NCBI GenBank assembly: GCA_027924645.1
Contig: BSBN01000334.1
Location: 3,906,001 to 3,970,000, forward strand
Direction: 5' to 3'
DNA from: Cunninghamia lanceolata
Lineage: Eukaryota > Streptophyta > Pinopsida > Cupressales > Cupressaceae
Length of the DNA stretch: 64,000 bases
Part shown: in pieces, positions 12,005-24,983 of the stretch
Layout of the letters: the number at the start of each line of letters is the position of its first letter
Numbering within the stretch: the stretch's first letter is position 1
Notes under the pieces: model-generated
The model's input: only the letters and a program-made list of their open reading frames with translations
Told to the model about the DNA's origin: nothing
Database searches by the model: none
Translations under genes and position numbers: made by a program

Positions 12005-13505
12005 ACATTCAAAGCTATTAATCATGAGGGTTAAGGCATAAGGGATAGAGTTGGAATGTTTATGGATAAGGGATTAGCGTTTAAGGTATAGTATCAAGCC
12101 CGTTGAGGGTCTAGGAATAGCGATAGCGTTTAAGGTTTAGGGATGAGGGATGATAGATTACGGTTAAGGGTCGAGGGATCAAAGTTAAGGGTTGAGGGAT
12201 TAGGGTTTGACATTAAGGGTTGAGGGTTGAGGTTCAAGGGTCAAGGGTTTAGGGATAGGGTTTAGGGTCGAGGGATTAGGGTTAAAGTAGAGTGTGGAGG
12301 GTGTAAGGATTAGGGATAGGGTTGAAGGGTTTAGGGATAAGGGATTAGGGTTTAAGGTATAGTATCAAGTCTGTTGAGAGTTTAGGAATAGGGATAGCAT
12401 TTAGGGATTAGGGATGAGGGATTATAGTTGAGGGATGATGGATTAGGGTTGAGGGTTGAGGGATTAGGGTTTAGGGATAAGGTTTAGGGTTGAGGGTTGA
12501 GGGATTAGGGTTTAAGGTATAGTGTTGAGGGTTAAGGGTTGAGGGTTTAGGCTTAGGGTTTAGGGTTGACGGATTAGCATTTAATGTCGAGGTTAGGGTT
12601 AGAGTGTCGAGGGTAGAGGGATTAGGGATAGGGTTTAGGGTTGAAGGTTTAAGGATTGAGGGTTGAGGCTTTAGGGATGAGGGTTTAAGGCTTGAGATAT
12701 AGTGTCAAGTGTTGAGGGTGTAGGGATAGGGTTTAAGTTTTAAGGGTTAAGGGTTGAGGGATATGGATTAGGGTTTAAGGTATAGTGTTGAGGGTTGAGG
12801 GATCAGAGTTAAGGGTTGAAGGATTAGGATTTGACGTTGAGGGTTGAGGGTTGAGGGTTTAGGGTTAGGGTTGAGAGATGAGCGATCAGAGTTAAGGGTT
12901 GAGGGAATAGGGTTTGATGTCGAGGGTTGAGGGTTGAGGTTCAAGGGTCAAGGGTTTAGGGATAGGGTTGAGGTTGAAGGGATTAGGGTTAAAGTAGAGT
13001 GTGGAGGGTGTAAGGATTAGGGATAGGGTTGGAGGGTTTAGGGATAAGGGATTAGAGTTTAAGGTATAGTATCGAGTCTGTTGAGGGTTTAGGAATAGGG
13101 ATAGCATTTAGGGTTTAGGGATGAGGGATTAGAGTTAAGGGATGAGGGATTAGGGTTTAGGGTTGAAGAATTAGGGTTTAGGGATAAGGTTTAGGGTTGA
13201 GGGTTGAGGGATTAGGGTTTAAGGTATAGTGTTGAGGGTTGATGGTTTAGGGATAGGGTTTAGGTTTGAGGGATTAGGGTTTAGGGTTGATGAATTAGGG
13301 TTTAATGTTGAGAGTTGAGGGTTGAGGGTTGAGGGTTGAGGATGAGGGATAGGGTTAATGGTCAAGGGAATAGGGTTAAATAAGAGTGTCGATGGTAGAG
13401 GGATTAGGGTTTAAGGTATAGTATCGAACCTATTGAGGGTCTAGGAATAGGGATAGCATTTAGGGTTTAGGAATAAGGGATTAGAGTTGAGGGATGACGG
13501 ATGAC
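12005..13505 (+). repeat. Telomere-like satellite, left block
   Basis: Degenerate tandem array built from TTAGGG, TTTAGGG and TTGAGGG words, G-rich on the plus strand, recalling the plant telomere repeat TTTAGGG. Longer recurring phrases (for example TTTAAGGTATAGT) show a higher-order structure shared with the block at 20600-24980. It is cut at 13505/13510 by the copia insertion. Open frames here are by-products of the repeat. Confidence 0.93.
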
Positions 13506-13510
13506 AGATT
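13506..13510. other. Target site duplication AGATT of the copia element, left copy
   Basis: AGATT here and at 20595-20599 flank the copia LTRs. Intact satellite units at 21364 and 22960 read GACAGATTAGGGTTG without interruption, which gives the empty site. Confidence 0.92.
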
Positions 13511-14802
13511 TATTGCAAGTATGAGGTGAGCCATTGTTGTCATTGATGTCAACATACTTATATTGCATTGACAAGAAGGATTTGATGAGCTGTGTGCTGA
13601 GGATATTGAGAAAATTAGCCTCAGTCAGGAACAGTGAAGAACAGTGATGAGAAGAAGGTAAATGTACTGTATAGGATGAGAACCGGAGGATGCGGATTAA
13701 AGGGTTAGTAGATATGAGTCTTGAGATGCTACAGTTAAGATTTTAGAGGTCCGCATGAAGATCTGAAGGAGTTGTGGCTGCCGGTAGAGAACCGGGTCCG
13801 GCAAGTATCCAGAGGTGACAGATGATCACAAAAAGGTCCAGTGAGGTCCGGAATTGTATCATCCTAATCTGCGGATTGGACGGAGTGTTTGGGATGTCCT
13901 TGTGATGTGTCATCCTGATTTGTGTATGATTTGGAGGTCCGGAAGTACCTCTTGCATTATGACAGTGGCGACAGACTGTGTTCTTGAAGTTCCGGATGAG
14001 GAAGACAAGAGATCCCAGTAAGTAGAGGAAGTGCGGATGTATCCGGACATTTAGACAGGCTTGTGAAGGTTCTTGGATCATGTTTAGGTTGTGTTGTTGG
14101 TCCGCATTGATGGTAGAGCCCGGAATTGAAGTTATTCTTCCGGATGAAGTTCTTGCTCTGTGTAGCCGACCGGATGAGTTGTTCATCCTGTGAATGTTCT
14201 TGTGATGGCCGACCGGATGTGTTATTCATCTTGCGGATACTCCTATGGTTGTTTGCCGACTTAGATGTTTGTTCCTAAGTCGATGTCTTGTATAAATAAC
14301 GGTTTGTGAGTTCATTTCAAGGTGTGGTGTGTGGATGAGTATGGCATAGCGAAGAAACGTGCGAAAGGCAGAGCAGAGATTGTTGGGCTTAATTGGAACT
14401 GATCCGGACATGATAGAGATGTCATTCTCCAGTTCAAGACTGTGATTTTTATCACTTTGTAGACAGTGTGTCTCCTTGTAGGCAGTGGGCCTCTTTGTGA
14501 GCAGTGTGCTCGGGCAGTGAGCCCTTATTGGCATGTGCCATTCATTTTTTCTTTATTCTTCTAACAGAGAATAATTCTTGGGTTAATCACCCCGTGGTTT
14601 TTCCCTTAACCGGGTTTTCCACGTCAAAATCTTGGTGTTCAATGTGTTGATGCTTATCTACTCTTGTGTTTATGTATTATGCTTCCATGGATGATTATTT
14701 GATATGCTGCTAACTAACAACAGAGAATTAAGTGTTTGAATGAGAAGAAGTTTTATACAACTGATTCACCCCCCCTCTCAGTTGTATGCCCTAGATCCAA
14801 CA
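13511..14802 (+). repeat. 5' LTR of the copia element
   Basis: It begins TATTGCAAG where the 3' LTR has TGTTGCAAG; the terminal TG is mutated to TA by one transition. It ends ...GATCCAACA. It contains a TATA box at 14291. Minus-strand open frames of 147, 90 and about 100 codons recur in both LTRs at the same places because the LTRs are copies; I do not regard them as genes. Confidence 0.96.
14291..14299 (+). promoter_or_regulatory. TATA box of the copia 5' LTR promoter
   Basis: TATAAATAA lies about 0.5 kb before the LTR end, the place expected for the start of the genomic RNA. It is preserved in the 3' LTR at 20083. Confidence 0.7.
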
Positions 14803-14804
14803 AT

Positions 14805-14816
14805 TGGTATCAGAGC
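14805..14816 (+). other. Primer-binding site of the copia element
   Basis: TGGTATCAGAGC, complementary to the 3' end of initiator-Met tRNA, begins two bases after the 5' LTR. Confidence 0.95.
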
Positions 14817-14859
14817 TAAGTTCCTCTGATAGGAGCTTAACCGCTTGAGGAGATCCAGG

Positions 14860-17800
14860 ATGTCGTCATACAAGAAGGATAGTCCGAAGTTCGATGGAAC
14901 CAACTTCACTCTCTGGAAAGGTCACATGAAATGTCACTTGGAATGTATGGGAAAAGCATACTTGGCTATGATTTCAAAACCATATATACCTCCACAAGGT
15001 GGTCCGACAACTCTGAATGAAATCACAGAAGCTGAAAACAATCTGCGGACCAAGGAAGCTCTTCTAAGCGCATTGAATGACTCAGATCTCTCGAATGTCA
15101 TTGACCTACCAACTGCATATGAGATCCTAACTAAACTGGAACTTCTGTATGAAGGAGATGAGTTTGTCAAAAGTGCAAGGTTGCAAAGTCTGAAAGGGAA
15201 ATTTGAAAGATTAAAAATGAGAGATGATGAAAACATCACTACCTTTATGCCAAGAGTAAATGAGCTGGTATGTGGAATCAGAAATGCTGGTGGAACTTTA
15301 GATGAAAATGAGATTGTCTGCAAAATCCTAAGATCCCTTCCTGCTGCCTACAAAATCAAAGTTGCTGCCATTGATGAATTCAGAGCCCACACAACTGTCA
15401 CAAGAGAACAACTGGCTGGCAAACTAGCTGCATTTGAAATGACCGAGTTTGGAGATGATCCTCCCAAGACTGAATCTGCTTTCAAAGCCAGTGCCTATGT
15501 GAAAGGCAAACAGAGATTTGATCCGGGTGAAAACTCATCAAGGAAAATGTCATGGTATGATCAAGCAAGAAGAGACATGGAAGAAGAAGAAGCAGAAACA
15601 GCTCAACTTGAAGCCCTCATTGCAAAAAGACTGCCAAGAGGATCCGGTAAGTATGAAGGAAAACTACCCTTTAAGTGTTTCAACTGCAATAAGATTGGTC
15701 ATTTTGCCTCAAGATGTCCAGAGAGATCTGCAAGATCTAATACTCACAGACAAAGGTTTCAAAAGAATTGCTATTATGTTCATGAAGAAGATAACAATGA
15801 AGGAGTAACAGATGATGAATCAGAACTAGGAAGCAAATTCGGAAATGAGTGGGTGTTTATAGCCATCAAGGAAGAAGATTCAATACTCTCTGAATCTGTC
15901 AATCACAAAGTTGTTGAAAAAGCCTTGGCTGCTCAAGTGGAAGAAAAGGATGATTGGGTTATTGACAGTGGATGTTCTCACCATATGACTGGTGACAAGA
16001 ATAAGTTCTTAGATTTGGAAAGATATGAAGGAGGAATGGTAAAGTTTGGTGACAATTCTGCTGGCAGAATCAGAGGTAGGGGAACTATTTCCTTTGATGG
16101 TAAGAGCAAAACAGGAAATGTACTGTATGTTGAAGGATTGAAGCACAATCTTCTCAGTGTTGGTCAGTTAGTGGACAAAGGCTATGATCTCCGGTTCAAG
16201 AATGGAAAATACAGAATCTTTACAAGCTCCGGAACTGAAATTGCATCCGGTACTCAGACAAAAGGTAACATCTTTCATCTGGTTGGTTCAAATAAAAGTT
16301 GTTTGTTTGTTCAAATTGATCAGAGTTGGTTATGGCATAGAAGAATGTGTCATGTAAATTTTGATAACATCATCAAGATAAGCAATACTCAGGCTGTGAG
16401 AGATCTTCCAAAATTGATGAAACCTACAAATAGTGTGTGTAAAGAATGTCAGTTAGGTAAACAAAGCAGAGTCTCTTTCAAAAGCAAAGATCAGTCTTCT
16501 ACCAGATTGTTGGAATTAGTACATAATGATCTATGTGGTCCGACAAGAATCAAGAGTCTGCAGGGTGATAGATATTTCATGTTGTTAATTGATGATCATT
16601 CCTGGATGATGTGGGTTACCTTTCTAAAAGAAAAATCAGAAGCTTTTGAGAAGTTCAAAATCTTCAAAGCTATGGTGGAGAATCAAACCGGATTGAAACT
16701 AAAGTGTCTAAGGTCTGATAGAGGTGGTGAATTTACATCTGGTGAATTCATTGACTTTTGTGAGAAACAGGGTATAAGGCGACAGTTGTCTGCTCCTAAG
16801 ACTCCACAGCAGAATGGAGTAGTTGAGAGAAAGAACCGGACCATCCAGGAAGCTGCTAGGACAATGATGTTGGAAGCAAATGTTCCTCAAATGTTTTGGA
16901 AAGAAGCTATCAGCACTGCAGTCTACACTCTCAATCAAGTTCAAATCAGAAACAACACCGGTAAGACCCCCTATGAACTCTGGTTTGGCATCACTCCTAC
17001 TGTGAAATATTTTAGAGTATTTGGTAGCAAGTGTTATATTAAAAGAGATGAAGATCTAGGAAAGTTTGATGCTAGAAGTGATGAAGGAATTTTCTTGGGC
17101 TACTCCACTCAAAGCAAAGCATACCGGTGTTACAATAAGAGATTGAGGAAGATGATAGAAAGCACCAATGTAAAGGTTGATGAAGGAATTGAGAAGCCTT
17201 CAAGATTTTATGAGTTTGATGAAGATGACCAAGACAGTGTTCAAGGACCTCAATCCTCTCCGGTGAGACAGAGTCAGCCTGATCTGGTAAATCAGGAAGA
17301 AGAGATAGGTTTGAATGAGCCTGATCAAAAAATAGCAGTGCTGGATACTCCCAAAATTCCAAGGTATGTAAGACTGAATCACGCTGAAGATCAGATCATA
17401 GGTGACAGAAGCAAAGGTGTACAAACTAGAAGGAATATTGCTCAAAATCAGAATGAATGTTGTCTGATTTCAAAAATTGAACCTAAAACAATAAATGAAG
17501 CCTACAATGATGAAAACTGGACCAAAGCAATGGAAGATGAATTGATGCAAATTGAGAAAAATCATACTTGGGATCTTGTTCCCAGACCTAGAGACAGGAA
17601 TGTAATTGGAACCAAGTGGGTCTTCCGGAACAAACTAAATGAAGCTGGTGAAGTAATCAGAAACAAAGCTAGATTGGTCTGCAAAGGCTACTCTCAAATA
17701 GAAGGAATTGACTTTGAAGAGACTTTTGCTCCGGTAGCAAGAATTGAAGCAGTCAGATTACTTCTTGCATTTGCTGCCTTCAAAGACTTCAAGGTATATC

Positions 17801-19014
17801 AGATGGATGTCAAGTCTGCCTTCCTAAATGGTGATCTGGAAGAAGAAGTCTACATTGAACAACCGGATGGATTTCAATTGTCTGATAATAATGATATGGT
17901 CTGCAAGTTGAAGAAAGCTTTGTATGGATTGAAGCAAGCCCCAAGAGCATGGTATGAAAGGTTGGATAAGCATCTTGTGCAGATTGGATTCAACAAAGGT
18001 ACTGCTGACAGTAACTTATATTTCAAAATTGATCATGAAAACATTCTGATTGTTGAAGTGTTTGTGGATGATATCATTTTTGGAGGAAGAGATAGTATGT
18101 GCAAAACTTTTGCTAATCAGATGAAAAGTGAGTTTGAAATGTCTATGCTTGGTGAAATGAATTTCTTCTTGGGACTACAAATTACTCAAACAAAAGAAGG
18201 GATCTTCATTTCTCAGACCAAATATGTGAAAGAATTGTTAAGGAAATTTGGTATGGAAGACTCAAAGCCAATGAACACTCCTATGGCAACCGGATGTAAG
18301 TTAAGCAAAGATGATGATTCTCCAAAGGCAGATCAGACAAAGTATAGATCAATGATTGGTGGATTGTTGTATCTCACTCAAACTAGACCAGATATAATGC
18401 AGGCTGTTGGTCTTGTGGCAAGATTCCAGGCTGATCCTAGAGAATCTCATGTTATGGCAATCAAAAGAATTTTTAGATACTTGAAAGGAACAGTTGAGTA
18501 TGGTCTATGGTACCCTAGAGATCCGGATTTCTCTCTTCATGCTTACACAGATGCAGATTGGGCAGGAGATGTGGATGATCGGAAAAGCACTAGTGGTGGA
18601 ACATTCTTTTTGGGGAAGAGATTGGTTTCTTGGCTAAGCAAGAAACAAGATGCAATATCTCTGTCTACAACTGAAGCAGAATACATTGCAGCAGCAGGTA
18701 GTTGCACTCAAATCTTATGGATGAAACAAATGCTAAGAGACATCAAAGTTGAATATGAGGAGCCTATCACAATTTTCTGTGATAATTCAAGTGCAATTAA
18801 TATTTCCAAGAATCCGGTACTGCATTCTAAGACTAAGCACATATCTATCAAATTTCACTTTTTGAGAGAACAAGTAAACAAGGAAGAAGTCAGATTGGAG
18901 TATGTTCCCTCCAAGGATCAGATTGCAGATATCTTTACAAAACCTCTTCCCAAGGACTCTTTTGAATATCTCTGGGAGAAGTTAGGGGTCATGGCCCCTC
19001 CGGTGATGAACTAA
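14860..19014 (+). CDS. Ty1/copia gag-pol polyprotein, intact
   Basis: A single 1,384-residue frame from ATG 14860 ([16 protein letters not shown]) to TAA 19012-19014; an upstream in-frame TTG is not needed. It encodes everything for reverse transcription and integration. Gag ends in a CCHC knuckle ([14 protein letters not shown], about 273-286). Protease has DSG at 369 in [10 protein letters not shown]. Integrase has an HHCC region from about 493 and catalytic D557, D620 and E656 (D-X62-D-X35-E). RT has YQMDVKSAF with D983 and FVDD at 1068-1071. RNase H has TDADWAGD with D1231 and the STTEAEY block. The order PR-INT-RT-RH defines copia. Full family length with no stop or shift. The style of integrase and RT suggests the Tork-like side of copia, but I did not test this. 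Confidence 0.97.
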   Translation: MSSYKKDSPKFDGTNFTLWKGHMKCHLECMGKAYLAMISKPYIPPQGGPTTLNEITEAENNLRTKEALLSALNDSDLSNVIDLPTAYEILTKLELLYEGDEFVKSARLQSLKGKFERLKMRDDENITTFMPRVNELVCGIRNAGGTLDENEIVCKILRSLPAAYKIKVAAIDEFRAHTTVTREQLAGKLAAFEMTEFGDDPPKTESAFKASAYVKGKQRFDPGENSSRKMSWYDQARRDMEEEEAETAQLEALIAKRLPRGSGKYEGKLPFKCFNCNKIGHFASRCPERSARSNTHRQRFQKNCYYVHEEDNNEGVTDDESELGSKFGNEWVFIAIKEEDSILSESVNHKVVEKALAAQVEEKDDWVIDSGCSHHMTGDKNKFLDLERYEGGMVKFGDNSAGRIRGRGTISFDGKSKTGNVLYVEGLKHNLLSVGQLVDKGYDLRFKNGKYRIFTSSGTEIASGTQTKGNIFHLVGSNKSCLFVQIDQSWLWHRRMCHVNFDNIIKISNTQAVRDLPKLMKPTNSVCKECQLGKQSRVSFKSKDQSSTRLLELVHNDLCGPTRIKSLQGDRYFMLLIDDHSWMMWVTFLKEKSEAFEKFKIFKAMVENQTGLKLKCLRSDRGGEFTSGEFIDFCEKQGIRRQLSAPKTPQQNGVVERKNRTIQEAARTMMLEANVPQMFWKEAISTAVYTLNQVQIRNNTGKTPYELWFGITPTVKYFRVFGSKCYIKRDEDLGKFDARSDEGIFLGYSTQSKAYRCYNKRLRKMIESTNVKVDEGIEKPSRFYEFDEDDQDSVQGPQSSPVRQSQPDLVNQEEEIGLNEPDQKIAVLDTPKIPRYVRLNHAEDQIIGDRSKGVQTRRNIAQNQNECCLISKIEPKTINEAYNDENWTKAMEDELMQIEKNHTWDLVPRPRDRNVIGTKWVFRNKLNEAGEVIRNKARLVCKGYSQIEGIDFEETFAPVARIEAVRLLLAFAAFKDFKVYQMDVKSAFLNGDLEEEVYIEQPDGFQLSDNNDMVCKLKKALYGLKQAPRAWYERLDKHLVQIGFNKGTADSNLYFKIDHENILIVEVFVDDIIFGGRDSMCKTFANQMKSEFEMSMLGEMNFFLGLQITQTKEGIFISQTKYVKELLRKFGMEDSKPMNTPMATGCKLSKDDDSPKADQTKYRSMIGGLLYLTQTRPDIMQAVGLVARFQADPRESHVMAIKRIFRYLKGTVEYGLWYPRDPDFSLHAYTDADWAGDVDDRKSTSGGTFFLGKRLVSWLSKKQDAISLSTTEAEYIAAAGSCTQILWMKQMLRDIKVEYEEPITIFCDNSSAINISKNPVLHSKTKHISIKFHFLREQVNKEEVRLEYVPSKDQIADIFTKPLPKDSFEYLWEKLGVMAPPVMN

Positions 19015-19302
19015 GATGCACTGATGTGCATCAGTCCGGTGGCTATCACAGTCATATCTTGTGATCCGGACTAATGGGGAGCTGCAACTAAGGGGGAGCA
19101 GCTGGTATGATTCTGATGTATGAGAATTGCAAGTATGAGCCCTTTGCCATTGATGTCAAAGGGGGAGAGAAGACATGTGAAAAACAAGTGGTTGATGATC
19201 AAAGGGGGAGCAGTAAAGGAAGAGAAGAGATATGTAAAGTTGAAGTTCTTGTCTTAATGGTTTTTCACATCATATGTTGCCATCAATGACAAAGGGGGAG
19301 AT
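19015..19302 (+). other. 3' untranslated interior with four polypurine-like boxes, ending in the PPT
   Basis: After the stop codon the box AAGGGGGAG occurs four times (about 19089, 19159, 19201, 19291). The last one, AAAGGGGGAGAT, abuts the 3' LTR and is the likely polypurine tract; the others are spaced 40-90 bases apart. The short open frame at 19107-19289 spans these boxes and is not convincing as a gene. Confidence 0.8.
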
Positions 19303-20594
19303 TGTTGCAAGTATGAGGTGAGCCATTGTTGTCATTGATGTCAACATACTTATATTGCATTGACAAGAAGGATTTGATGAGCTGTGTGCTGAGGATATTG
19401 AGAAAATTAGCCTCAGTCAGGAACAGTGAAGAACAGTGATGAGAAGAAGGTAAATGTACTGTATAGGATGAGAACCGGAGGATGCGGATTAAAGGGTTAG
19501 TAGATATGAGTCTTGAGATGCTACAGTTAAGATTTCAGAGGTCCGCATGAAGATCTGAAGGAGTTGTGGCTGCCGGTATAGAACCGGGTCCGGCAAGTAT
19601 CCAGAGGTGACAGAGGATCACAAAAAGGTCCGGTGAGGTCCGGAATTGTATCATCCTAATCTGCAGATTGGACGGAGTGTTTGGGATGTCCTTGTGATGT
19701 GTCATCCTGATTTGTGTATGATTTGGAGGTCCGGAAGTACCTCTTGCATTATGACAGTGGCGACAGACTGTGTTCTTGAAGTTCCGGATGAGGAAGACAA
19801 GAGATCCCAGTAAGTAGAGGAAGTGCGGATGTATCCGGACATTTAGACAGGCTTGTGAAGGTTCTTGGATCATGTTTAGGTTGTGTTGTTGGTCCGCATT
19901 GATGGTAGAGCCCGGAATTGAAGTTATTCTTCCGGATGAAGTTCTTGCTCTGTGTAGCCGACCGGATGAGTTGTTCATCCTGCGAATGTTCTTGTGATGG
20001 CCGACCGGATGTGTTATTCATCTTGCGGATACTCCTATGGTTGTTTACTGACTTAGATGTTTGTTCCTAAGTCGATGTCTTGTATAAATAACGGTTTGTG
20101 AGTTCATTTCAAGGTGTGGTGTGTGGATGAGTATGGCATAGCGAAGAAACGTGCGAAAGGCAGAGCAGAGATTGTTGGGCTTAATTGGAACTGATCCGGA
20201 CATGATAGAGATGTCATTCTCCAGTTCAAGACTGTGATTTTTATCACTTTGTAGACAGTGTGTCTCCTTGTAGGCAGTGGGCCTCTTTGTGAGCAGTGTG
20301 CTCGGGCAGTGAGCCCTTATTGGCATGTGCCATTCATTTTTTCTTTATTCTTCTAACAGAGAATAATTCTTGGGTTAATCACCCCATGGTTTTTCCCTTA
20401 ACCGGGTTTTCCACGTCAAAATCTTGGTGTTCAATGTGTTGATGCTTATCTGCTCTTGTGTTTATGTATTATGCTTCCATGGATGATTATTTGATATGCT
20501 GCTAACTAACAACAGAGAATTAAGTGTTTGAATGAGAAGAAGTTTTATACAACTGATTCACCCCCCCTCTCAGTTGTATGCTCTAGATCCAACA
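19303..20594 (+). repeat. 3' LTR of the copia element
   Basis: It begins TGTTGCAAG directly after the polypurine tract and ends CCAACA directly before AGATT (20595-20599). It has the same length as the 5' LTR. Differences from it are almost all transitions. Confidence 0.97.
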
Positions 20595-23500
20595 AGATTA
20601 GGGTTGAGGGTTGAGGAATTAGGGTTTAGGGACAAGGTTTAGGGTTAGGGTTTAGGGATAGGGTTTAGGGTTGAGGGGTTAGAGTGAAGGGTTGAGGGAT
20701 TAGAATTTGGCATTGAGGGTTTAGGGTTTAGGATCAGGGTTAAAGGTTGAGGGATCAGAGTTAAGGGTTGAGGGATTAGGGTTTGATGTTGAGGGTTGAG
20801 GGTTGAGGTTTGAGGGTCAAGGGTTTAGGGATAGGGTTGAGGGTCGAGGAATTAGGATTATAGTAGAGTGTGGAGGGTGTAAGGATTAGGGATAGGGTTG
20901 GAGGGTTTAGGGATAAGGGATTAGAGTTTAAGGTATAGTATCGAGTCTGTTGAGGGTTTAGGAATAGGGATAGCATTTAGGGTTTAGGGATGAGGGATTA
21001 GAGTTGAGGGATGAGGGATTAGGGTTAAGGGTTGAGGGATTAGGGTTTAGGGATAAGGTTTAGGGTTGAGGGTTGAGGGATTAGGGTTTAAGGTATAGTG
21101 TTGAGGGTTGATGGTTTAGGGATAGGGTTTAGGTTTGAGGGATTAGGGTTTAGGGTTGATGAATTAGGGTTTAATGTTGAGAGTTGAGGGTTGAGGGTTG
21201 AGGGTTGAGGTTGAGGGATAGGGTTAATGGTCAAGGGATTAGGGTTAAATAAGAGTGTCGATGGTAGAGGGATTAGGGTTTAAGGTATAGTATCAAGCCT
21301 ATTGAGGGTCTAGGAATAGGGATAGCATTTAGGGTTTAGGAATGAGGGATTAGAGTTGAGGGATGACGGATGACAGATTAGGGTTGAGGGTTGAGGGATT
21401 AGGGTTTAGGGACAAGGTTTAGGGTTAGGGTTGAGGGATTAGGGTTTAAGGTATAGTGTTGAGGGTTTAGGGATAGGGTTTAGGGTTGAGGGATTAGAGT
21501 GAAGGGTTGAGGGATTAGAATTTGGCGTTGAGGGTTTAGGGTTTAGGATCAGGGTTAAAGGTTGAGGGATCAAAGTTAAGGGTTGAGGGATTAGGGTTTG
21601 ATGTTGAGGGTTGAGGGTTGAGGTTTGAGGTTCAAGGGTTTAGGGATAGGATTGAGGGTCGAGGAATTAGGATTACAGTAGAGTGTGGAGGGTATAAGGA
21701 TTAGGGATAGGGTTGGAGGGTTTAGGGATAAGGGATTAGAGTTTAAGGTATAGTATCGAGTCTGTTGAGGGTTTAGGAATAGGGATAGCATTTAGGGTTT
21801 AGGGATGAGGGATTAGAGTTGAGGGATGAGGGATTAGGGTTGAGGGTTGAGGGATTAGGGTTTAGGGATAAGGTTTAGGGTTGAGGGTTGAGGGATTAGG
21901 GTTTAAGTTATAGTGTTGAGGGTTGATGGTTTAGGGATAGGGTTTAGGTTTGAGGGATTAGGGTTTAGGGTTGATGAATTAGGGTTTAATGTTGAGAGTT
22001 GAGGGTTGAGGGTTGAGGGTTGAGGTTGAGGGATAGGGTTAATGGTCAAGGGATTAGGGTTAAATAAGAGTGTCGATGGTAGAGGGATTAGGGTTTAAGG
22101 TATAGTATCGAGCTTGTTGAGGGTCTAGGAATAGGGATAGCGTTTAGGGTTTAGGAATGAGGGATTAGAGTTGAGGGATGACAGATGACAGATTAGGGTT
22201 GAGGGTTGAGGGATTAGGGTTTAGGGACAAGGTTTAGGGTTAGGGTTGAGGGATTAGGGTTTAAGGTATAGTGTTGAGGGTTTAGGGATAGGGTTTAGGG
22301 TTGAGGGATTAGAGTGAAGGGTTGAGGGATTAGAATTTGGCATTGAGGGTTTAGGGTTTAAGATTAGGGTTGAAGGTCGAGGGATCAGAGTTAAGGGTTG
22401 AGGGATTAGGGTTTGATGTTGAGGGTTGAGGGTTGAGGTTCAAGGGTCAAGGGTTTAGGGATAGGGTTGAGGGTCGAGGAATTAGAGTTAAAGCAGAGTG
22501 TGGAGGGTATAAGGATTAGGGATAGGTTTGGAGGGTTTAGGGATAAGGGATTAGAGTTTAAGGTATAGTATCGAGTCTGTTGAGGGTTTAGGAATAGGGA
22601 TAGCATTTAGGGTTTAGGGATGAGGGATTAGAGTTGAGGGATGAGGGCTTAGGGTTGAGGGTTGAGGGATTAGGGTTTAAGGTATAGTGTTGAGGGTTGA
22701 TGGTTTAGGGATAGGGTTTAGGTTTGAGGGATTAGGGTTTAGGGTTGATGAATTAGGGTTTAATGTTGAGAGTTGAGGGTTGAGGGTTGAGGGTTGAGGT
22801 TGAGGGATAGGGTTAATGGTCAAGGGATTAGGGTTAAATAAGAGTGTCGATGGTAGAGGGATTAGGGTTTAAGGTACAGTATCGAGCCTGTTGAGGGTCT
22901 AGGAATAGGGATAGCGTTTAGGGTTTAGGAATGAGGGATTAGAGTTGAGGGATGACGGATGACAGATTAGGGTTGAGGGTTGAGGGATTAGGGTTTAGGG
23001 ACAAGGTTTAGGGTTAGGGTTGAGGGATTAGGGTTTAGGGATAGGGTTTAGGGTTGAGGGATTAGAGTGAAGGGTTGAGGGATTAGAATTTGGCGTTGAG
23101 GGTTTAGGGTTTAGGATTGGGGTTGAAGGTTGAGGGATTAGAGTTAAGGGTTGAGGGATTAGGGTTTGATGTTGAGAGTTGAGGGTTGAGGTTTGAGGGT
23201 CAAGGGTTTAGGGATAGGGTTGAGGGTCAAGGAATTAGGATTACAGTAGAGTGTGGAGGGTATAAGGATTAGGGATAGGGTTGGAGGGTTTAGGGATAAG
23301 GGATTAGAGTTTAAGGTATAGTATCAAGTCTGTTGAGGGTTTAGGAATAGGGATAGCATTTAGGGTTTAGGGATGAGGGATTAGAGTTGAGGGATGAGGG
23401 ATTAGGGTTGAGGATTGAGGGATTAGGGTTTAGGGATAAGGTTTAGGGTTGAGGGTTGAGGGATTAGGGTTTAAGGTATAGTGTTGAGGGTTGATGGTTT

Positions 23501-24983
23501 AGGGATAGGGTTTAGGTTTGAGGGATTAGGGTTTAGGGTTGATGAATTAGGGTTTAATGTTGAGAGTTAAGGGTTGAGGGTTGAGGTTGAGGGATAGGGT
23601 TAATGGTCAAGGGATTAGGGTTAAATAAGAGTGTCGATGGTAGAGGGATTAGGGTTTAAGGTATAGTATCGAGCTTGTTGAGGGTCTAGGAATAGGGATA
23701 GCGTTTAGGGTTTAGGAATGAGGGATTAGAGTTGAGGGATGACATATGATAGATTAGGGTTGAGGGTTGATGGATTAGGGTTTAGGGAGAAGGTTTAGGG
23801 TTAGGGTTGAGGGATTAGGGTTTAAGGTATAGTGTTGAGGGTTTAGGGATAGGGTTTAGGGTTGAGGGATTAGAGTGAAGGGTTGAGGGATTAGAATTTG
23901 GCATTGAGGGTTTAGGGTTTAGGATTAGGGTTGAAGGTCGAGGGATCAGAGTTAAGGGTTGAGGGATTAGGGTTTGATGTTGAGGGTTGAGGGTTGAGGT
24001 TCGAGGGTCAAGGGTTTAGGGATAGGGTTGAGGGTCGAGGAATTAGGGTTAAATTAGAGTGTGGAGGGTATAAGGATTAGGGATAGGGTTGGAGGGTTTA
24101 GGGTTAAGGGATTAGAGTTTAAGGTATAGTATCGAGTCTGTTGAGGGTTTAGGAATAGGGATAGCATTTAGGGTTTAGGGATGAGGGATTAGAGTTGAGG
24201 GATGAGGGATTAGGGTTTAGGGATAAGGTTTAGGGTTGAGGGTTGAGGGATTAGGGTTTAAGGTATAGTGTTGAGGGTTGATGTTTTAGGGATAGGGTTT
24301 AGGTTTGAGGGATTAGGGTTTAGGGTTGATGAATTAGGGTTTAATGTTGAGAGCTGAGGTTTGAGGGTTGAGGGTTGAGGTTGAGGGATAGGGTTAATGG
24401 TCAAGGGATTAGGGTTAAATAAGAGTGTCAATGGTAGAGCGATTAGGGTTTAAGGTATAGTATCAAGCCTGTTGAGGTTCTAAGAATAGGGATAGCATTT
24501 AGGGTTTAGAAATGAGGGATTAGAGTTGAGGGATGACGGATGACAGATTATGGGTGAGGGTTGAGGGATTAGGGTTTGATGTGGACGGTTGAGGGTTTAG
24601 GGTTAGGGTTGAGAGATGAGGGATCAGAGTTAAGGGTTGAGGGATTAGGGTTTGACGTCGAGGGCTAAGGTTCGAGGGTCAAGGGTTTAGGGATAGGGTT
24701 GAGGTTGAAGGGATTAGGGTTTAAGGTATAGTGTTGAGGGTTGATGGATCAGAGTTAAGGGTTGAGGGTTGTAAGGATTAGGGATAGGGTTGGAGGGTTG
24801 ACGGATTAGGATTTGACATTGAGGGATTAGGATTTGATGTTGAGGGTTGAGGGATTAGGATTTGACATTGAGGGTTGAGGGTTTAGGGATAGGGTTGAGG
24901 GATTAGGATTTGACATTGAGGGTTGAGGGTCAAGGGATTAGAGTTGAGGGTTTAGGGATTAGGGATCTATAGCAGGACAAAAC
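20595..24983 (+). repeat. Telomere-like satellite, right block with ~0.8-kb higher-order repeat
   Basis: It continues the array at 12005-13505. The first five bases (AGATT) are the second copy of the copia target duplication. The landmark GTTTGATGTT falls at 20781, 21596, 22411, 23164 and 23972, so successive units measure 815, 815, 753 and 808 bp. Within units the words are TTAGGG, TTTAGGG and TTGAGGG variants. The near-identical minus-strand frames of 66 codons at the start of each unit reflect the higher-order repeat. The array ends against a cluster of CpG-rich palindromes. Confidence 0.95.

Larger units (their letters stand above)
13511..20594 (+). mobile_element. Complete, young Ty1/copia retrotransposon (7,084 bp)
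   Basis: Two LTRs of equal length (1,292 bp) bound an interior with a Met-tRNA primer-binding site, one long intact polyprotein frame and a polypurine tract. I count about 12 differences between the LTRs, so roughly 0.9% divergence. It is inserted in the telomere-like satellite with a 5-bp AGATT duplication. All expected parts are present, so it may have been active recently and may still be competent. The decayed fragment at 3695-5215 belongs to a related family. Confidence 0.97.

Noticed and set aside
13743..14534. Minus-strand open frames of 147, 90 and 102 codons, repeated at 19535-20326
   Set aside because: They lie in the two copies of the copia LTR and are near-identical only because the LTRs are. 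No protein family, and they oppose the direction of transcription.
12005..24983. True telomere or chromosome end
   Set aside because: The TTTAGGG-like words are heavily degenerate, form a long higher-order unit and lie inside a transposon with coding DNA on both sides.
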